This document shows positions 32,443 through 41,819 of a stretch of DNA of 61,411 nucleotides, piece after piece. Both the position numbers and the translations under genes were made by a program. Every line of letters starts with the position of its first letter. Positions within the stretch are counted from its first letter, which is position 1. Below the pieces are notes generated by a model, which made no database searches, was not told the DNA's origin, and saw only the letters and a program-made list of their open reading frames with translations. Source of the DNA: Lachnospiraceae bacterium. Lineage in GTDB: Bacteria > Bacillota > Clostridia > Lachnospirales > Lachnospiraceae. The stretch lies in the NCBI GenBank assembly GCA_017938285.1, contig JAGBBW010000094.1, forward strand, positions 1 to 61,411. The letters are read 5' to 3'.

Positions 32443-34197
32443 TTATTCCATTTGTTTTTTCGCATTCTCCAGAAATTCTGCCACACTCATGCTTCCCATA
32501 TCGCCGCCGTCACGCTTTCGGACTGCAATCATGCCGTCTTCCTGCTCCTTTTGTCCCACAATCACCATATACGGCACTTTGTCCAACTGCGCCTCTCTGA
32601 TTTTGTAACCGATTTTTTCTGCCCGGTAATCAATCTCGCAGCGAAGTCCCACTGCTTTCAACTTAGCCGAAACATCCTCCGCATACGGTACAAAACGGTC
32701 TGCAATCGGTAGAATCTTCACTTGCACCGGTGCCAGCCACAATGGGAATTTTCCGGCATAATGCTCAATCAGAATGCCGATAAACCGCTCGATGGAACCG
32801 AACACTACCCGGTGAATCATAATCGGACGGTGTTCCATGCCATCCTGACCCACATATTTGATGTCAAACCTCTGTGGTAATTGAAAATCCAATTGAATCG
32901 TGCCACACTGCCACGTTCTTCCCAAGGAATCCTTCAAGTGAAAGTCTAACTTTGGACCATAAAAAGCACCATCTCCCTCGTTAATGCTGTACGGTATATT
33001 CATGGCATCCATGGCATTTTTCAGTGCATTCGTTGCCAGCTCCCATTCTTCCTCCGTACCAATGCTGTTCTCCGGTCTCGTGGAAACCTCTACGGAGTAT
33101 TCAAATCCAAATTGGGAATATACCTCATCAATCAGCCGTGCCACCTTCTGGATTTCCGGGATAATCTGTTCCTCCGTCATAAAAATGTGGGCATCGTCCT
33201 GTGTAAGGGCACGAACCCGCATAAGACCATGCAACGTACCGGATTTTTCATTGCGATGTACCAGCCCAAGCTCGGCAAGACGCAGCGGCAATTCCCGGTA
33301 AGACCTTGGCTGGGATTTATAAATCAGCATTCCTCCCGGACAGCTCATCGGCTTAATTGCAAAATCCACCTCATCAATCACCGTCGTGTACATATTTTCC
33401 CGGTAATGCCCCCAGTGGCCGGATGTTTCCCATAGCCCGCGGTCCAGCATAATCGGTGTGGAAATTTCCTGATAGCCTTCCCTCACATGAATCCTGCGCC
33501 AGTAATCAATCAGCAAATTTTTCAAAATCATGCCCTTTGGCAGAAATACCGGAAAACCCGGTCCTTCTTCAAACATCGTAAACAGCCCAAGCTCCCTGCC
33601 AAGCTTTCTGTGGTCGCGAAGCTTTGCTTCTTCTAACAGCTTCAAATACGTTTCCAGTTCTGACGCCTTTGGAAAAGAAATACCATAAATTCTCGTCAGC
33701 ATTTTACTTTTCTCATCGCCACGCCAGTAGGCTCCTGCCACGGACAACAATTTAAAAGCCTTGATGTGGCATGTATTGGAAATATGTGGTCCTGCACAAA
33801 ACTCCACATAGTCCCCCTGCTTGTAAAAGGAAATCTCCTCATTCTCCGGAAGATTTTCTATCATCTCCACCTTGTACACCTCGTCCCGCTCCTTCATGTA
33901 AGCAATGGCGTCCTCCCGGCTCATTTCATACGCCTGTACCGTCAGCGTTTCCTTCACAATTTTCCGCATTTCCAGTTCCACTTCCTGCAAGTGTTCCTCG
34001 CCAAAGGCAAAGGAAAATTCAAAATCATAGTAAAATCCTTTTTCAATGGCCGGACCAATGGCACATTTCGTTTCCGGGTACAAACGCTTTACTGCCTGGG
34101 CAAGCACATGGGCGGACGTGTGCCAGAATGCTTCCTTTACCCAGCTTTCCTCAAAACTTCCTTCTCTGATTTCGTTGTTTCTGCAAATTACTTTCAT
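32443..34197 (-). CDS. thrS: Threonyl-tRNA synthetase without TGS domain
   Basis: 584-residue class II synthetase. It opens directly in the editing (SAD) domain (EAFWHTSAHVLAQAVKRLYPETKCAIGPAIEKGFYYDF) with its HxxxH zinc/editing motif (HTSAH), and C...H later (EFCAGPHISNT). Motif 2 (MRVRALTQDDAHIF), zinc ligands (MSCPGGM) and motif 3 (HRVVFGSIERFIGILIEH) are present, and the anticodon domain ends the protein. The N-terminal TGS domain of about 60 residues, normal in 640-residue ThrS, is missing although the start is well placed (AAGGAG 7 bases before ATG 34197). A T-box leader controls it. Confidence 0.95.
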   Translation of the reverse strand: MKVICRNNEIREGSFEESWVKEAFWHTSAHVLAQAVKRLYPETKCAIGPAIEKGFYYDFEFSFAFGEEHLQEVELEMRKIVKETLTVQAYEMSREDAIAYMKERDEVYKVEMIENLPENEEISFYKQGDYVEFCAGPHISNTCHIKAFKLLSVAGAYWRGDEKSKMLTRIYGISFPKASELETYLKLLEEAKLRDHRKLGRELGLFTMFEEGPGFPVFLPKGMILKNLLIDYWRRIHVREGYQEISTPIMLDRGLWETSGHWGHYRENMYTTVIDEVDFAIKPMSCPGGMLIYKSQPRSYRELPLRLAELGLVHRNEKSGTLHGLMRVRALTQDDAHIFMTEEQIIPEIQKVARLIDEVYSQFGFEYSVEVSTRPENSIGTEEEWELATNALKNAMDAMNIPYSINEGDGAFYGPKLDFHLKDSLGRTWQCGTIQLDFQLPQRFDIKYVGQDGMEHRPIMIHRVVFGSIERFIGILIEHYAGKFPLWLAPVQVKILPIADRFVPYAEDVSAKLKAVGLRCEIDYRAEKIGYKIREAQLDKVPYMVIVGQKEQEDGMIAVRKRDGGDMGSMSVAEFLENAKKQME

Positions 34198-34394
34198 TCT
34201 CATGCTCCTTTCTGAGGGATGCCATCTTCTGCTATCTTGCTGTTCACAGTCTTTCTGGATTTTTTTAATTTTCAGGCTCTTGCCTCATAAACCTCGAACA
34301 GTTCGAATAACAGCCTTATTACAACACCTCATAACAAATTGATAGTTCGCTGCTAACATAAGAAAGGATTTGCATTGCAGGTACTTTTCCTGTA

Positions 34395-34672
34395 ATACAA
34401 AAAGCACCCAAAGCTTTGCATATTTCATGCATAGCTAAGGGTGCAGTAATCGCACGGTTCCACCTTGACTTTTCACTTCAGATTCCATCAAATCCTATCC
34501 TTTAACGCAGGCTTACGGTAACACTTACTGGTATCATTAGCGACACACTTCGGCGTTACAGCTCTGGAATGGTTTTCATTTAGCTTTCACATAAGGAACT
34601 TCCACCAAATGTTCCTCTCTCTGGATGCTTCCGATAAACTACTCTTTCCGTCTTCGCTTTTCTTATGTTGTT
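34395..34672 (-). ncRNA. T-box riboswitch of thrS
   Basis: Leader RNA that senses uncharged tRNA. The T-box core AAGGTGGAACCGTGCG is at 34451-34466. A terminator follows: GCACCCTTAGC (about 34434-34444) with GCTTTGGGTGC (34404-34414) and a T-tract. Stem I elements (AGAGAGAGGAAC...GGTGGAAGTTCC) are recognisable. A plausible specifier is ACC (Thr) at 34530-34532 in the sequence GATACCAG. Confidence 0.93.
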
Positions 34673-34677
34673 TTAAG

Positions 34678-34704
34678 AGTATACGATATTTTTGAAAATG
34701 TCAA
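34678..34704 (-). promoter_or_regulatory. Promoter of the thrS T-box transcript
   Basis: TTGACA (34699-34704) and TATACT (34678-34683) with a short 15-bp spacer. It starts 8 bases after the stop of the upstream glycosyltransferase gene. Confidence 0.55.
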
Positions 34705-34712
34705 GAGGCATT

Positions 34713-35861
34713 TTACACCGTTATCTCCTCATAAATATCCTCAATCGACTCCACAAAATGCTCCTTATCAAAGGATTCTGCAATCTTCTCGCTCTGGGCT
34801 CCTGCCTTTTTGCGCCACTCCGGGTTCTCCATAATCAGACGTAGTTTCTCCAAAAACTCCGCCTCTGTAGAATATTCATAACCGTTGACGCCCTCTTTGA
34901 TAACATCCTTGAGGCATGGGTCCTCCCGGCAAAGCAGTGGCAGTCCGTTGGCGGCTGCTTCAATATAGGTCAGCCCCTGGGTTTCACTGGTAGAAGCACT
35001 GACAAACACATCTGCCAACTGATAATACTTCTGTACCTCCGATGGGTTCACCATTCCGGTAAACACCATGTGCTCTGCAATGCCAAGCTTCTTTGCCATC
35101 TGCTCTAAATGTGACTTATCCGGTCCGTCACCTACAATCATAAAGGTCAGATCCGGTTCTTCTTTTACCGCCACAGCAAAGAACTCCAGTAACTCTTCCA
35201 GATTCTTTTCCGTACCGAGACGTCCCAGATTTAGTAATACATGGTTCTGCTCCGGAATTCCAAGCTCCTGACGCTTTTTCTGACGCTCCTCTGCGCTTAC
35301 CCGGTAATGGTGCTGCTCTAAGGAAATTCCGGTTGGAACTACCTGAATGTCTGTCTTTATGCCATAGCCACGCAAGGCAGCTTCCACCTTGCTGGTAGGA
35401 GCAATCACCATCTTTACCTTCTTTAAGCGCATACGGGACAGCTGGCGGACAAACTGTTTTCCAATAAATTTGCTTGGCGTCAGATAAGTCACATACTGTT
35501 CATACAAAGTGTGGTACGTATGTACAATCGGTGCTCCTGTCAGTTTAGCAATGCGCTTCGCAAACTGGAAGCTGAAAAATTCACACTGGCTGTGCACCAC
35601 GTCCGGTTTCCAGTCAATCAACTCTTTAATCAGACGGTTCCGGTAGGATATCGGCATACGCACATCCGGGTATACAAAACCAATCGGAATGGATTTGATA
35701 TAATAAACCGGACCCTCCTTATAGCTTTCTCTATCACCTGACAACGTCAGGATACGGACATCATGTCCTTTTTCTTTTAATTCATCATGCAGGTTTCGAA
35801 CCGAAGTTACAACACCGTTTGTTGATGTTGTAAACAAATCTGTTGTAATTAAAATCTTCAT
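34713..35861 (-). CDS. Glycosyltransferase family 4, diacylglycerol glucosyltransferase-like
   Basis: 382 residues, GT-B fold. N-terminal half: ILITTDLFTTSTNGVVTSVRNL, DVVHSQCEFFSFQFAKRIA and PIVHTYHTLYEQY. C-terminal half: the donor-binding GRLGTEKNLEELLEFF, FMIVGDGPDKSHLEQMA and the E-x7-E motif ASTSETQGLTYIEAAANGLPLL. This pattern is that of bacterial alpha-monoglucosyldiacylglycerol synthases, which make membrane glycolipids; lipid specificity is inferred from family resemblance. Start at ATG 35861 after AAAGGAGG. Confidence 0.9.
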   Translation of the reverse strand: MKILITTDLFTTSTNGVVTSVRNLHDELKEKGHDVRILTLSGDRESYKEGPVYYIKSIPIGFVYPDVRMPISYRNRLIKELIDWKPDVVHSQCEFFSFQFAKRIAKLTGAPIVHTYHTLYEQYVTYLTPSKFIGKQFVRQLSRMRLKKVKMVIAPTSKVEAALRGYGIKTDIQVVPTGISLEQHHYRVSAEERQKKRQELGIPEQNHVLLNLGRLGTEKNLEELLEFFAVAVKEEPDLTFMIVGDGPDKSHLEQMAKKLGIAEHMVFTGMVNPSEVQKYYQLADVFVSASTSETQGLTYIEAAANGLPLLCREDPCLKDVIKEGVNGYEYSTEAEFLEKLRLIMENPEWRKKAGAQSEKIAESFDKEHFVESIEDIYEEITV

Positions 35862-35969
35862 CAGTTGCATTCCTCCTTTGCGGTGACATACATCTGCGTA
35901 CATTCTAACTCATTCTTTCAAAAATTGCATTAGAAAAAGATTAAAAAGTTTATTAAAATTAATTTTTCA

Positions 35970-36045
35970 TAAAAAATAAAGCGGACAAACTCTCTTCTGT
36001 TCCTGTATCACCTGGTCAGAAAAGACTTTTCCACTTTATTTCTTT
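35970..36045 (-). terminator. Possible terminator after the aldolase-family gene
   Basis: On the transcribed strand AAATAAAGTGG and CCGCTTTATTT can pair around a long loop, with T-rich sequence after. The pairing has one mismatch and the loop is about 50 bases, so this is a weak call. Confidence 0.4.
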
Positions 36046-36047
36046 GT

Positions 36048-37028
36048 TTATTCCATATGATCCAGCAGTTCCTGGTAAAATCTGGAGTAATCTTCTCTTC
36101 TTTCCCCGGTAAAACGGATAGCCGAAGACGGATGACAGTTTAAAACACCGGTCAGCAGATATGGAATATCATACCCCCATACATTTCCCTTTTCTTTTTC
36201 TGCCTTTATATACTTCTGCACAAAATCCATGACCGGAACCAGATTATATCTTGGATTTCTAAGAAATGCCAGTAAAGATTCCATGTAGCAGTTTCCGGCA
36301 CCACGACCCATGCCGCTGACAGTAGCATCCAGTAAGCTTGCACCATTCGTCAGAGCCTCAATCGTATTGGCAAACGCCAGCTGCTGATTGTTGTGGGCAT
36401 GAACACCGATTCTCTTTCCATGCTTTTCTGCAATGTTCATATACATGTCAGTCAGACGGCGTACCTGCTCCGGATAAAATGCTCCAAAACTGTCCACCAG
36501 GTAAATGACATCCACATCACTTTCTGCCAGAATCTCCAGACCTTTTTCCAGTTCCTCTTCACGTACCTTGGAAATTGCCATGATATTCACCGTTGTTTCA
36601 TAACCCTTGTCATGGGCATCCTGAATCATTTCAATAGCCGTCGGAATCTGATGAATATAGGTTGCTGTACGCACCAGGTCAATGACGCTGTCCGACTTCT
36701 TTAAAATATCATTTTTGTAATCGGTTCTTCCCACATCGGTCATAACCGCAATCTTTAAATCAAAATCATTATTACCTACAACAGCACGGATATCCTCCTC
36801 GTCACAGAATTTCCATTTACCGTACTCTTCTTTACTGAAAATTTCCTTGGAAGCCTTGTAACCAAACTCCATATAATCCACACCTGCTTTGATGTTTGTG
36901 CGGTATAAATCCTTGACAAATTCATCCGAAAAAGAAAAATTATTTACAAGACCACCATCACGCAGGGTACAGTCAACGACCTTAATATCCGGTCTGAATG
37001 CAATTAAGTTACCATTATTTCTTTCCAT
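36048..37028 (-). CDS. HMGL-like aldolase catalytic domain protein
   Basis: 326 residues, a TIM-barrel of the HMG-CoA lyase / isopropylmalate synthase group. Metal and catalytic motifs: VVDCTLRDGGLVNNF (DxTLRDG, near 20), YLVDSFGAFYPEQV and GVHAHNNQQLAFANTIEAL (HxH metal ligands near 215), then DATVSGMGRGAGNCYMESLLAF. The C-terminus (YDIPYLLTGVLNCHPSSAIRF) lacks the LeuA regulatory domain, so it is not LeuA; it is closest to DmpG-like or uncharacterised aldolases. Start at ATG 37028 after CTGGAGG. No pathway partners are adjacent. Confidence 0.88.
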   Translation of the reverse strand: MERNNGNLIAFRPDIKVVDCTLRDGGLVNNFSFSDEFVKDLYRTNIKAGVDYMEFGYKASKEIFSKEEYGKWKFCDEEDIRAVVGNNDFDLKIAVMTDVGRTDYKNDILKKSDSVIDLVRTATYIHQIPTAIEMIQDAHDKGYETTVNIMAISKVREEELEKGLEILAESDVDVIYLVDSFGAFYPEQVRRLTDMYMNIAEKHGKRIGVHAHNNQQLAFANTIEALTNGASLLDATVSGMGRGAGNCYMESLLAFLRNPRYNLVPVMDFVQKYIKAEKEKGNVWGYDIPYLLTGVLNCHPSSAIRFTGERREDYSRFYQELLDHME

Positions 37029-37142
37029 TTGATTTTCCTCCAGGCATTTATGATATTCTGATGTAACTTCTTCCATAAGCGTACTGTTACATCCTGTTTT
37101 CTATCTCTGTTCCATCTTTTCATAAAGCGCTCGTTTTTGTCA

Positions 37143-37212
37143 CTTTAAACCGTTGCGCTTTAAACTGTTAAAGTACATATATTATCATAAACCCTTGAAA
37201 AGAAATTGTCAA
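37143..37212 (-). promoter_or_regulatory. Promoter and direct repeats upstream of the aldolase-family gene
   Basis: Promoter read leftwards: TTGACA (37207-37212), 17-bp spacer, TATGAT (37184-37189). Just downstream of the expected start lie two direct repeats AAC(A/G)GTTTAAAG (37158-37169 and 37143-37154; 11 of 12 identical, 15-bp period), a candidate operator. The -35 is 10 bases from the stop of the VWA gene. Confidence 0.65.
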
Positions 37213-37221
37213 TACCATAAA

Positions 37222-38433
37222 TCATTTTTTCGATGTACGTTTCTGGAATTCTTTCTCAAACTGTGCTAAATCCTGTCCTGCCAGTGCACGTTCCAGCAGT
37301 ACCGGCAGCATCTGCGGATTGCAGGCAAAGCAAGGGATTCCCATTGCCGCCACCTTCTGTGCCATCTGTGCGTCATAATACGGCTTACCTCCTTCTGCCA
37401 GGGCAAGCAGACAGATTACTGTAACTCCTGCTCCCTTCATTTCTTCCAGACGGCGCAGCATGGCTGCCCGGTTACCGCCTTCCTCCAAATCAGAAACAAG
37501 AAAGAACAGCGTTTTCCGTGGATTTTCAATAAACTGTTCACAGTAAGCAATAGACTGGTCGATATTGGTGCCACCGCCCAACTGGAAACCAAACAGTAAA
37601 TCCACCGGATCATCACTTTTTTCCGTCAGATCCACAATGTTGGTATCAAAAGCCACAATCCTTGTTTTCAGGCTGGACATACTGGCAAGAATGCAGCTGA
37701 CAATGGAAGAATAAATCACCGATTCTCCCATGGAACCGCTCTGGTCAATATCCAGAATGACCGTCCACTTATTGGCCGCTGTGGTACTCGTCCGGTCAAA
37801 AAAGTAAAAATGCTCCGGAACAATCGTGCCCAGTTCCCTGTTGTAATTTTTTAAATTTCTTGAAATGGTCATTTTGTAATCAATGGCCGCTGCGGAAGGA
37901 ATCGGGGAATGCTTCCGCTTATTGAGGGAGGCCGTCACCGCCCGCCGGATATCCTGCTCCAGAAGCTTGTTGATTTCCTCCACAATCTTTTTGATAAACG
38001 CCCGGACACTGTCCTTGGAGCGCTTTGGAATCTGCTCTTTCAGCATAAGGATGGTGGACGCCAGTCCCACATCCGGTTCCAGATTTTCCAACAGCTCCGG
38101 TTCAAACAGCAGTTGTTTCAAACCGCAGCGGCTCATGGCATCTCCCTGAATGACAGTTACCAGCTCTTTATCAAACAGACTCCGGACATCTCCCAGCCAC
38201 TTGGAAATCTGTGGATTGGACGGACCATGTCCGCCCCCCGCACCAGGTGTACCATTTCCAAAACCACCAGATTCCCTGCGGTTGTAAATTGCCGCCAGCG
38301 CCTGGTCCATTAAGTCAAACTCTCCTTGAAGCGATTCTCCGCCCATGCCGGAAAACCGGTTCTGGCTCTCACTGCCAAGTATCAGTCTCCATCGCTGCAT
38401 TTGTGTTTTTTCATCCATACTCTGCACCACCAT
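37222..38433 (-). CDS. VWA domain protein of the MoxR/DUF5682 cluster
   Basis: 403 residues. The von Willebrand A domain occupies the C-terminal half, with the MIDAS motif DIDQSGSMGES (DxSxS, near 228-238), the conserved Thr region GGGTNIDQSIAYCEQF and LVSDLEEGG. The N-terminal half is helical (GDVRSLFDKELVTVIQGDAMSRCGL...KQLLFEPELLENLEPDVGLASTILML). VWA-MoxR pairs act as metal-dependent co-chaperones. The ATG shares a base with the DUF5682 stop (TAATG). ATG 38418 is an alternative start with GGTGG upstream. Last gene of the cluster. Confidence 0.92.
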   Translation of the reverse strand: MVVQSMDEKTQMQRWRLILGSESQNRFSGMGGESLQGEFDLMDQALAAIYNRRESGGFGNGTPGAGGGHGPSNPQISKWLGDVRSLFDKELVTVIQGDAMSRCGLKQLLFEPELLENLEPDVGLASTILMLKEQIPKRSKDSVRAFIKKIVEEINKLLEQDIRRAVTASLNKRKHSPIPSAAAIDYKMTISRNLKNYNRELGTIVPEHFYFFDRTSTTAANKWTVILDIDQSGSMGESVIYSSIVSCILASMSSLKTRIVAFDTNIVDLTEKSDDPVDLLFGFQLGGGTNIDQSIAYCEQFIENPRKTLFFLVSDLEEGGNRAAMLRRLEEMKGAGVTVICLLALAEGGKPYYDAQMAQKVAAMGIPCFACNPQMLPVLLERALAGQDLAQFEKEFQKRTSKK

Positions 38434-40691
38434 TAAAAGTCAAAATCAAAGTCATCCAGACTTTCGATTATATTCTGCTCTGCTTCTCCCAGGGTACCGT
38501 TCAACACTTCGCTGACCTGCTGGCTGTTCGTTCCCCAGAGTTCTCCTAAGTTTTCTGCAATTTCATCTTTTTCCTTCGCAGAAAAATCAGCAAAGGCCCG
38601 GCGTAAAAATACAAGTGCACGCTTAAATTCCTCATCCTCCAGTGTGCCCAGATAATTATCCAGACTCTCCCATAAAGACAATCTGGCAATCAGGGCATAA
38701 CGGTTTTTCATGGCAAGTCCTTCAAACCAGCCCGCTCCCAACTCTGCCGGAACTCCTATGGAAAGCCTTCTTCCTACTTCCAGACGCAGTTCCTGATTGT
38801 CCATTCTGCCGCGCTCCAATAAAACGGCTGCCGCAAAACCGGACAGTCTGGTATTCAAATCATCCCGGTGGGAAACTTCCGTCAGTGTCTGTATCCAGGT
38901 TTCCTCTTCCAGAAACTCATGGGCAAGGGCTGCACTGTTTATCATCTCCATGGCCTGAATCAGTTCCTTACTGGCAGCATCATCACAAATACATTCTCCC
39001 GGAAGAATCAGACAGGCACGATAATATATCTGCTGCAGAATCGGTATCAATGGCTCCGAATCCAGTCTGCGGATACTGCCATACTGAAGGACTGTGGACA
39101 GCCGGTGTGCTGTTTTTGCCAGCTCCACAATGGACGCTGCATCCACCGCCATAGCCTGTAACCCAGCAGTGGCATATACCATGGCTTCTGCCATGCCGCA
39201 GGTGAAAGCGTCCTCAATTACCTGGGCAATTTCACTGATTCCAGCCGCATGCTCTACCCGCTCCTTCAATGCAAAGGAGGCCGCCAGAAACACGGTATCC
39301 CCCTTTAATGCCGCCTCTACCAGTTCTATTTCTGCTTCCGGCGTCCAACGGATGACCCACTGCTCCGCCCAGGTAGCATTGTCCTGTTTCACTGCTGCAG
39401 TACGGGCAAAGGAAACCTGTAATACCCTGAGCTGATGTAAAAAGAACGAACGGTGCAAATCAAGGAACGCCGCCTTTTCCGTGGAAACCGTGCGGTTTTC
39501 TCTCAAATCAAGACTCAGGTCCTGTGCCGTAATATCCCGGTACTTCTCTAACTTCAGTTCCCGCAGCTTCCGGTAAAAATCTTCCTGAATACTGGTGTTG
39601 CTGACCCCCTCCGGCAGTGCACCAATGCGTGTACCGATTTCCGTGTCTGCGATTGCCAGACTAATTGACGGCAGACTTCCTTTTCCAAGACAGGTCACTG
39701 CTGCATCCCGTAAATCCCTCAGTGCCGGATATTTTCCTCCACGAAGTACCGCAAGGGAATTTGCCAGACGCACTGCCTCAATCACCTCTGCAGAAGACAC
39801 CGGATTGCCGGATTTTCTCTGATACGCTGCAATTCTGGACAAATAGCACTCTGCCATGTACTGGTAGTCTCCACGTTTTACCGCTTCCCACAAAATACTG
39901 TAATAAGCCGGTGCACGGTTTCCCGCACCATAACCAGACCGTGTGGACAAACGGTAATCCGAGTACGGCATGAGCGTATGTTTTGCTTCCTTTCCTGGCA
40001 GAGACTTTACTTCTTCCTCCGTCATTGCCACCGCAGTCTCGTCCAGCAGACCTGCCACATGGTAAGCACCTGTTACTACGACAATTTCCTCTGGTGCAAA
40101 GCCTTCCTCCAGTGCCTCCTTTATTTTCCTGCGCATATAGGCCTCCCGCACCAGAAGCTCCGGCCAGTCCCGTTCCTGCCCCTCACTGAACGCCCGGATA
40201 TGTTCTCCAAACACATTGGCACCCTGATGATACTCCTCTGTCTTCTCTGCATGCTCCAGTGTCCGCTCCCAGAAGGTATCATGCCCGTCTTCTCCTGCCT
40301 GCTTATCTAACAGATCATAGACGCTCATCCGCTCCTCTTCGCCCCTGGACTCGTTCTGCAGGTCGGAAGGAAGCGCCAGAAATACTTCCGACGGCAAATC
40401 CATAAACCGGCACTTCACCTTGTTTTCCTTACACCAGACAATGGCCTGATACTCCGGGGAATATTCCGCAAAAGGATATAAAATGGTACGGACCGGAGCC
40501 TCCTTTGTATACGCCAGAATAGCAATCGGTGTCCGGGTATCCGGATGGGTGATATACTCTATCTGGTCATCCAGGTCGCTGGGGCCTTCGATTAACACCA
40601 GTTTCGGCTGCTTTTCTGAAAGAAAGCGTGTCAGATGCCATGCTCCGGCAGGGGATAAATGCCTGATACCAAAAATATATGGCTGCTTCAT
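38433..40691 (-). CDS. DUF5682 family protein
   Basis: 752 residues, cytoplasmic. The N-terminal 260 residues have FGIRHLSPAGAWHL, LVLIEGPSDLDDQI, CRFMDLPSEVF and IVVVTGAYHVAGLL, a pattern like ChaN/TraB/erythromycin-esterase-type folds with GxRHLxPA, EGP and GxYHxxGL motifs that may form an active site. The rest is helical repeat-like. It is joined to MoxR upstream and VWA downstream by TAATG overlaps, so a fixed protein ratio is likely. DUF5682 is a named family with no known activity. Confidence 0.88.
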   Translation of the reverse strand: MKQPYIFGIRHLSPAGAWHLTRFLSEKQPKLVLIEGPSDLDDQIEYITHPDTRTPIAILAYTKEAPVRTILYPFAEYSPEYQAIVWCKENKVKCRFMDLPSEVFLALPSDLQNESRGEEERMSVYDLLDKQAGEDGHDTFWERTLEHAEKTEEYHQGANVFGEHIRAFSEGQERDWPELLVREAYMRRKIKEALEEGFAPEEIVVVTGAYHVAGLLDETAVAMTEEEVKSLPGKEAKHTLMPYSDYRLSTRSGYGAGNRAPAYYSILWEAVKRGDYQYMAECYLSRIAAYQRKSGNPVSSAEVIEAVRLANSLAVLRGGKYPALRDLRDAAVTCLGKGSLPSISLAIADTEIGTRIGALPEGVSNTSIQEDFYRKLRELKLEKYRDITAQDLSLDLRENRTVSTEKAAFLDLHRSFFLHQLRVLQVSFARTAAVKQDNATWAEQWVIRWTPEAEIELVEAALKGDTVFLAASFALKERVEHAAGISEIAQVIEDAFTCGMAEAMVYATAGLQAMAVDAASIVELAKTAHRLSTVLQYGSIRRLDSEPLIPILQQIYYRACLILPGECICDDAASKELIQAMEMINSAALAHEFLEEETWIQTLTEVSHRDDLNTRLSGFAAAVLLERGRMDNQELRLEVGRRLSIGVPAELGAGWFEGLAMKNRYALIARLSLWESLDNYLGTLEDEEFKRALVFLRRAFADFSAKEKDEIAENLGELWGTNSQQVSEVLNGTLGEAEQNIIESLDDFDFDF

Positions 40692-41773
40692 TATACCAGC
40701 TCCTTACATGCCTTATATAAGCCGCTCCATGCTGCTCCACGCTTCTTCATCACATTCTCCAGGTATTCCTTCCAGGCAATGGCATCCTTTTCCTCTTCTT
40801 TAATGATGGCACCCTGCAGTCCTGCTGCCAGATCACCTTCGCTGATGGTTCCATTGCCAAAACTTCCTGCCAGTGCCATACTGTTGCAAAGCAGGGAAAT
40901 CGCTTCTGCGGTGGATAACACACCACTGGTTCCCTTTACCTTCTGGCTCTTGTCGCAGGTTTCCCCGCACCGGAGCTCGCGGAAAATGGTGCACACCTTC
41001 TCTACCACATTATCCTCCGGCAGCTTTGCATTTAAGTCAAGACCTGCGGATAACTGTGCTACTCTCGTCTTTACAATCTCCATTTCTGATTCCAGATCCG
41101 CAGGAGCCGGCAGTACTACAATATTAAAACGTCGCTTCAGGGCCGCAGACATTTCATTGACACCCTTGTCTCTCGTATTCGCCGTGGCAATAATGGAAAA
41201 TCCTTTTTTCGCCGGAACCTCCATATTCAGCTCCGGTACGGAAATTCTCTTTTCTGACAACAGGGAAATCAGCGCATCCTGCACCTCGGAAGCACAACGG
41301 GAAATTTCTTCCACTCTGGCAATGGTTCCGGTTTCCATGGCATGAAATACCGGACTCTTTAACATTGCTTCCTTCGATGGTCCCTGGGCAATCAGCATGG
41401 CATAATTCCAGGAATAGCGAATCTGTTCTTCTGTCGTTCCTGCCGTTCCCTGAATCACCTTCGTGGAATCTCCGTTGATTGCTGCTGTCAAATGCTCCGA
41501 CAGCCAGCTCTTTGCCGTACCCGGTTTTCCAATCAAAAGCAGGGCACGGTCTGTCACCAGCGTGGCAATGGCAATCTCCACCAGACGCTCATGACCGATG
41601 TATTTTGGTGTAATTACCGTTTTTCCGGCCTTACCTCCACAAATATAAGTACGCACAGACCGTGGGGACATCTTCCATCCTGCCGGAACCGGGTCTGTTT
41701 CTGCTGCAATCAGCGCATCAATTTCTTTTTGGAACAACTGCTCTGCCGGCAGCCTTAAAATCTGTTCTTTCAT
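40691..41773 (-). CDS. MoxR-type AAA+ ATPase
   Basis: 360 residues. Walker A LLIGKPGTAKSW (near 83-94), Walker B region GTIARVEEISRCASEVQDALISLLSEKR, sensor 1 IIATANTRDKGVNEM, arginine finger region SAALKRRFNIVVL. MoxR ATPases work with VWA proteins to mature or remodel target complexes. In Walker B the usual DE is EE, acceptable for AAA+ proteins. Start at ATG 41773 with GGAGG 11 bases upstream. Central gene of the cluster. Confidence 0.92.
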   Translation of the reverse strand: MKEQILRLPAEQLFQKEIDALIAAETDPVPAGWKMSPRSVRTYICGGKAGKTVITPKYIGHERLVEIAIATLVTDRALLLIGKPGTAKSWLSEHLTAAINGDSTKVIQGTAGTTEEQIRYSWNYAMLIAQGPSKEAMLKSPVFHAMETGTIARVEEISRCASEVQDALISLLSEKRISVPELNMEVPAKKGFSIIATANTRDKGVNEMSAALKRRFNIVVLPAPADLESEMEIVKTRVAQLSAGLDLNAKLPEDNVVEKVCTIFRELRCGETCDKSQKVKGTSGVLSTAEAISLLCNSMALAGSFGNGTISEGDLAAGLQGAIIKEEEKDAIAWKEYLENVMKKRGAAWSGLYKACKELV

Positions 41774-41819
41774 TTTACTTTTTTCCTCCATTCTGGAACT
41801 ATTCCATGCCTCATGTTAT

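Noticed and set aside
37143-37169. Start of a CRISPR-like repeat array
   Set aside because: Only two 12-bp units with a 3-bp gap; no further repeats or spacers.
40659-41345. 228-codon plus-strand frame
   Set aside because: Antisense shadow of the MoxR gene, whose motifs and ribosome site are unambiguous.
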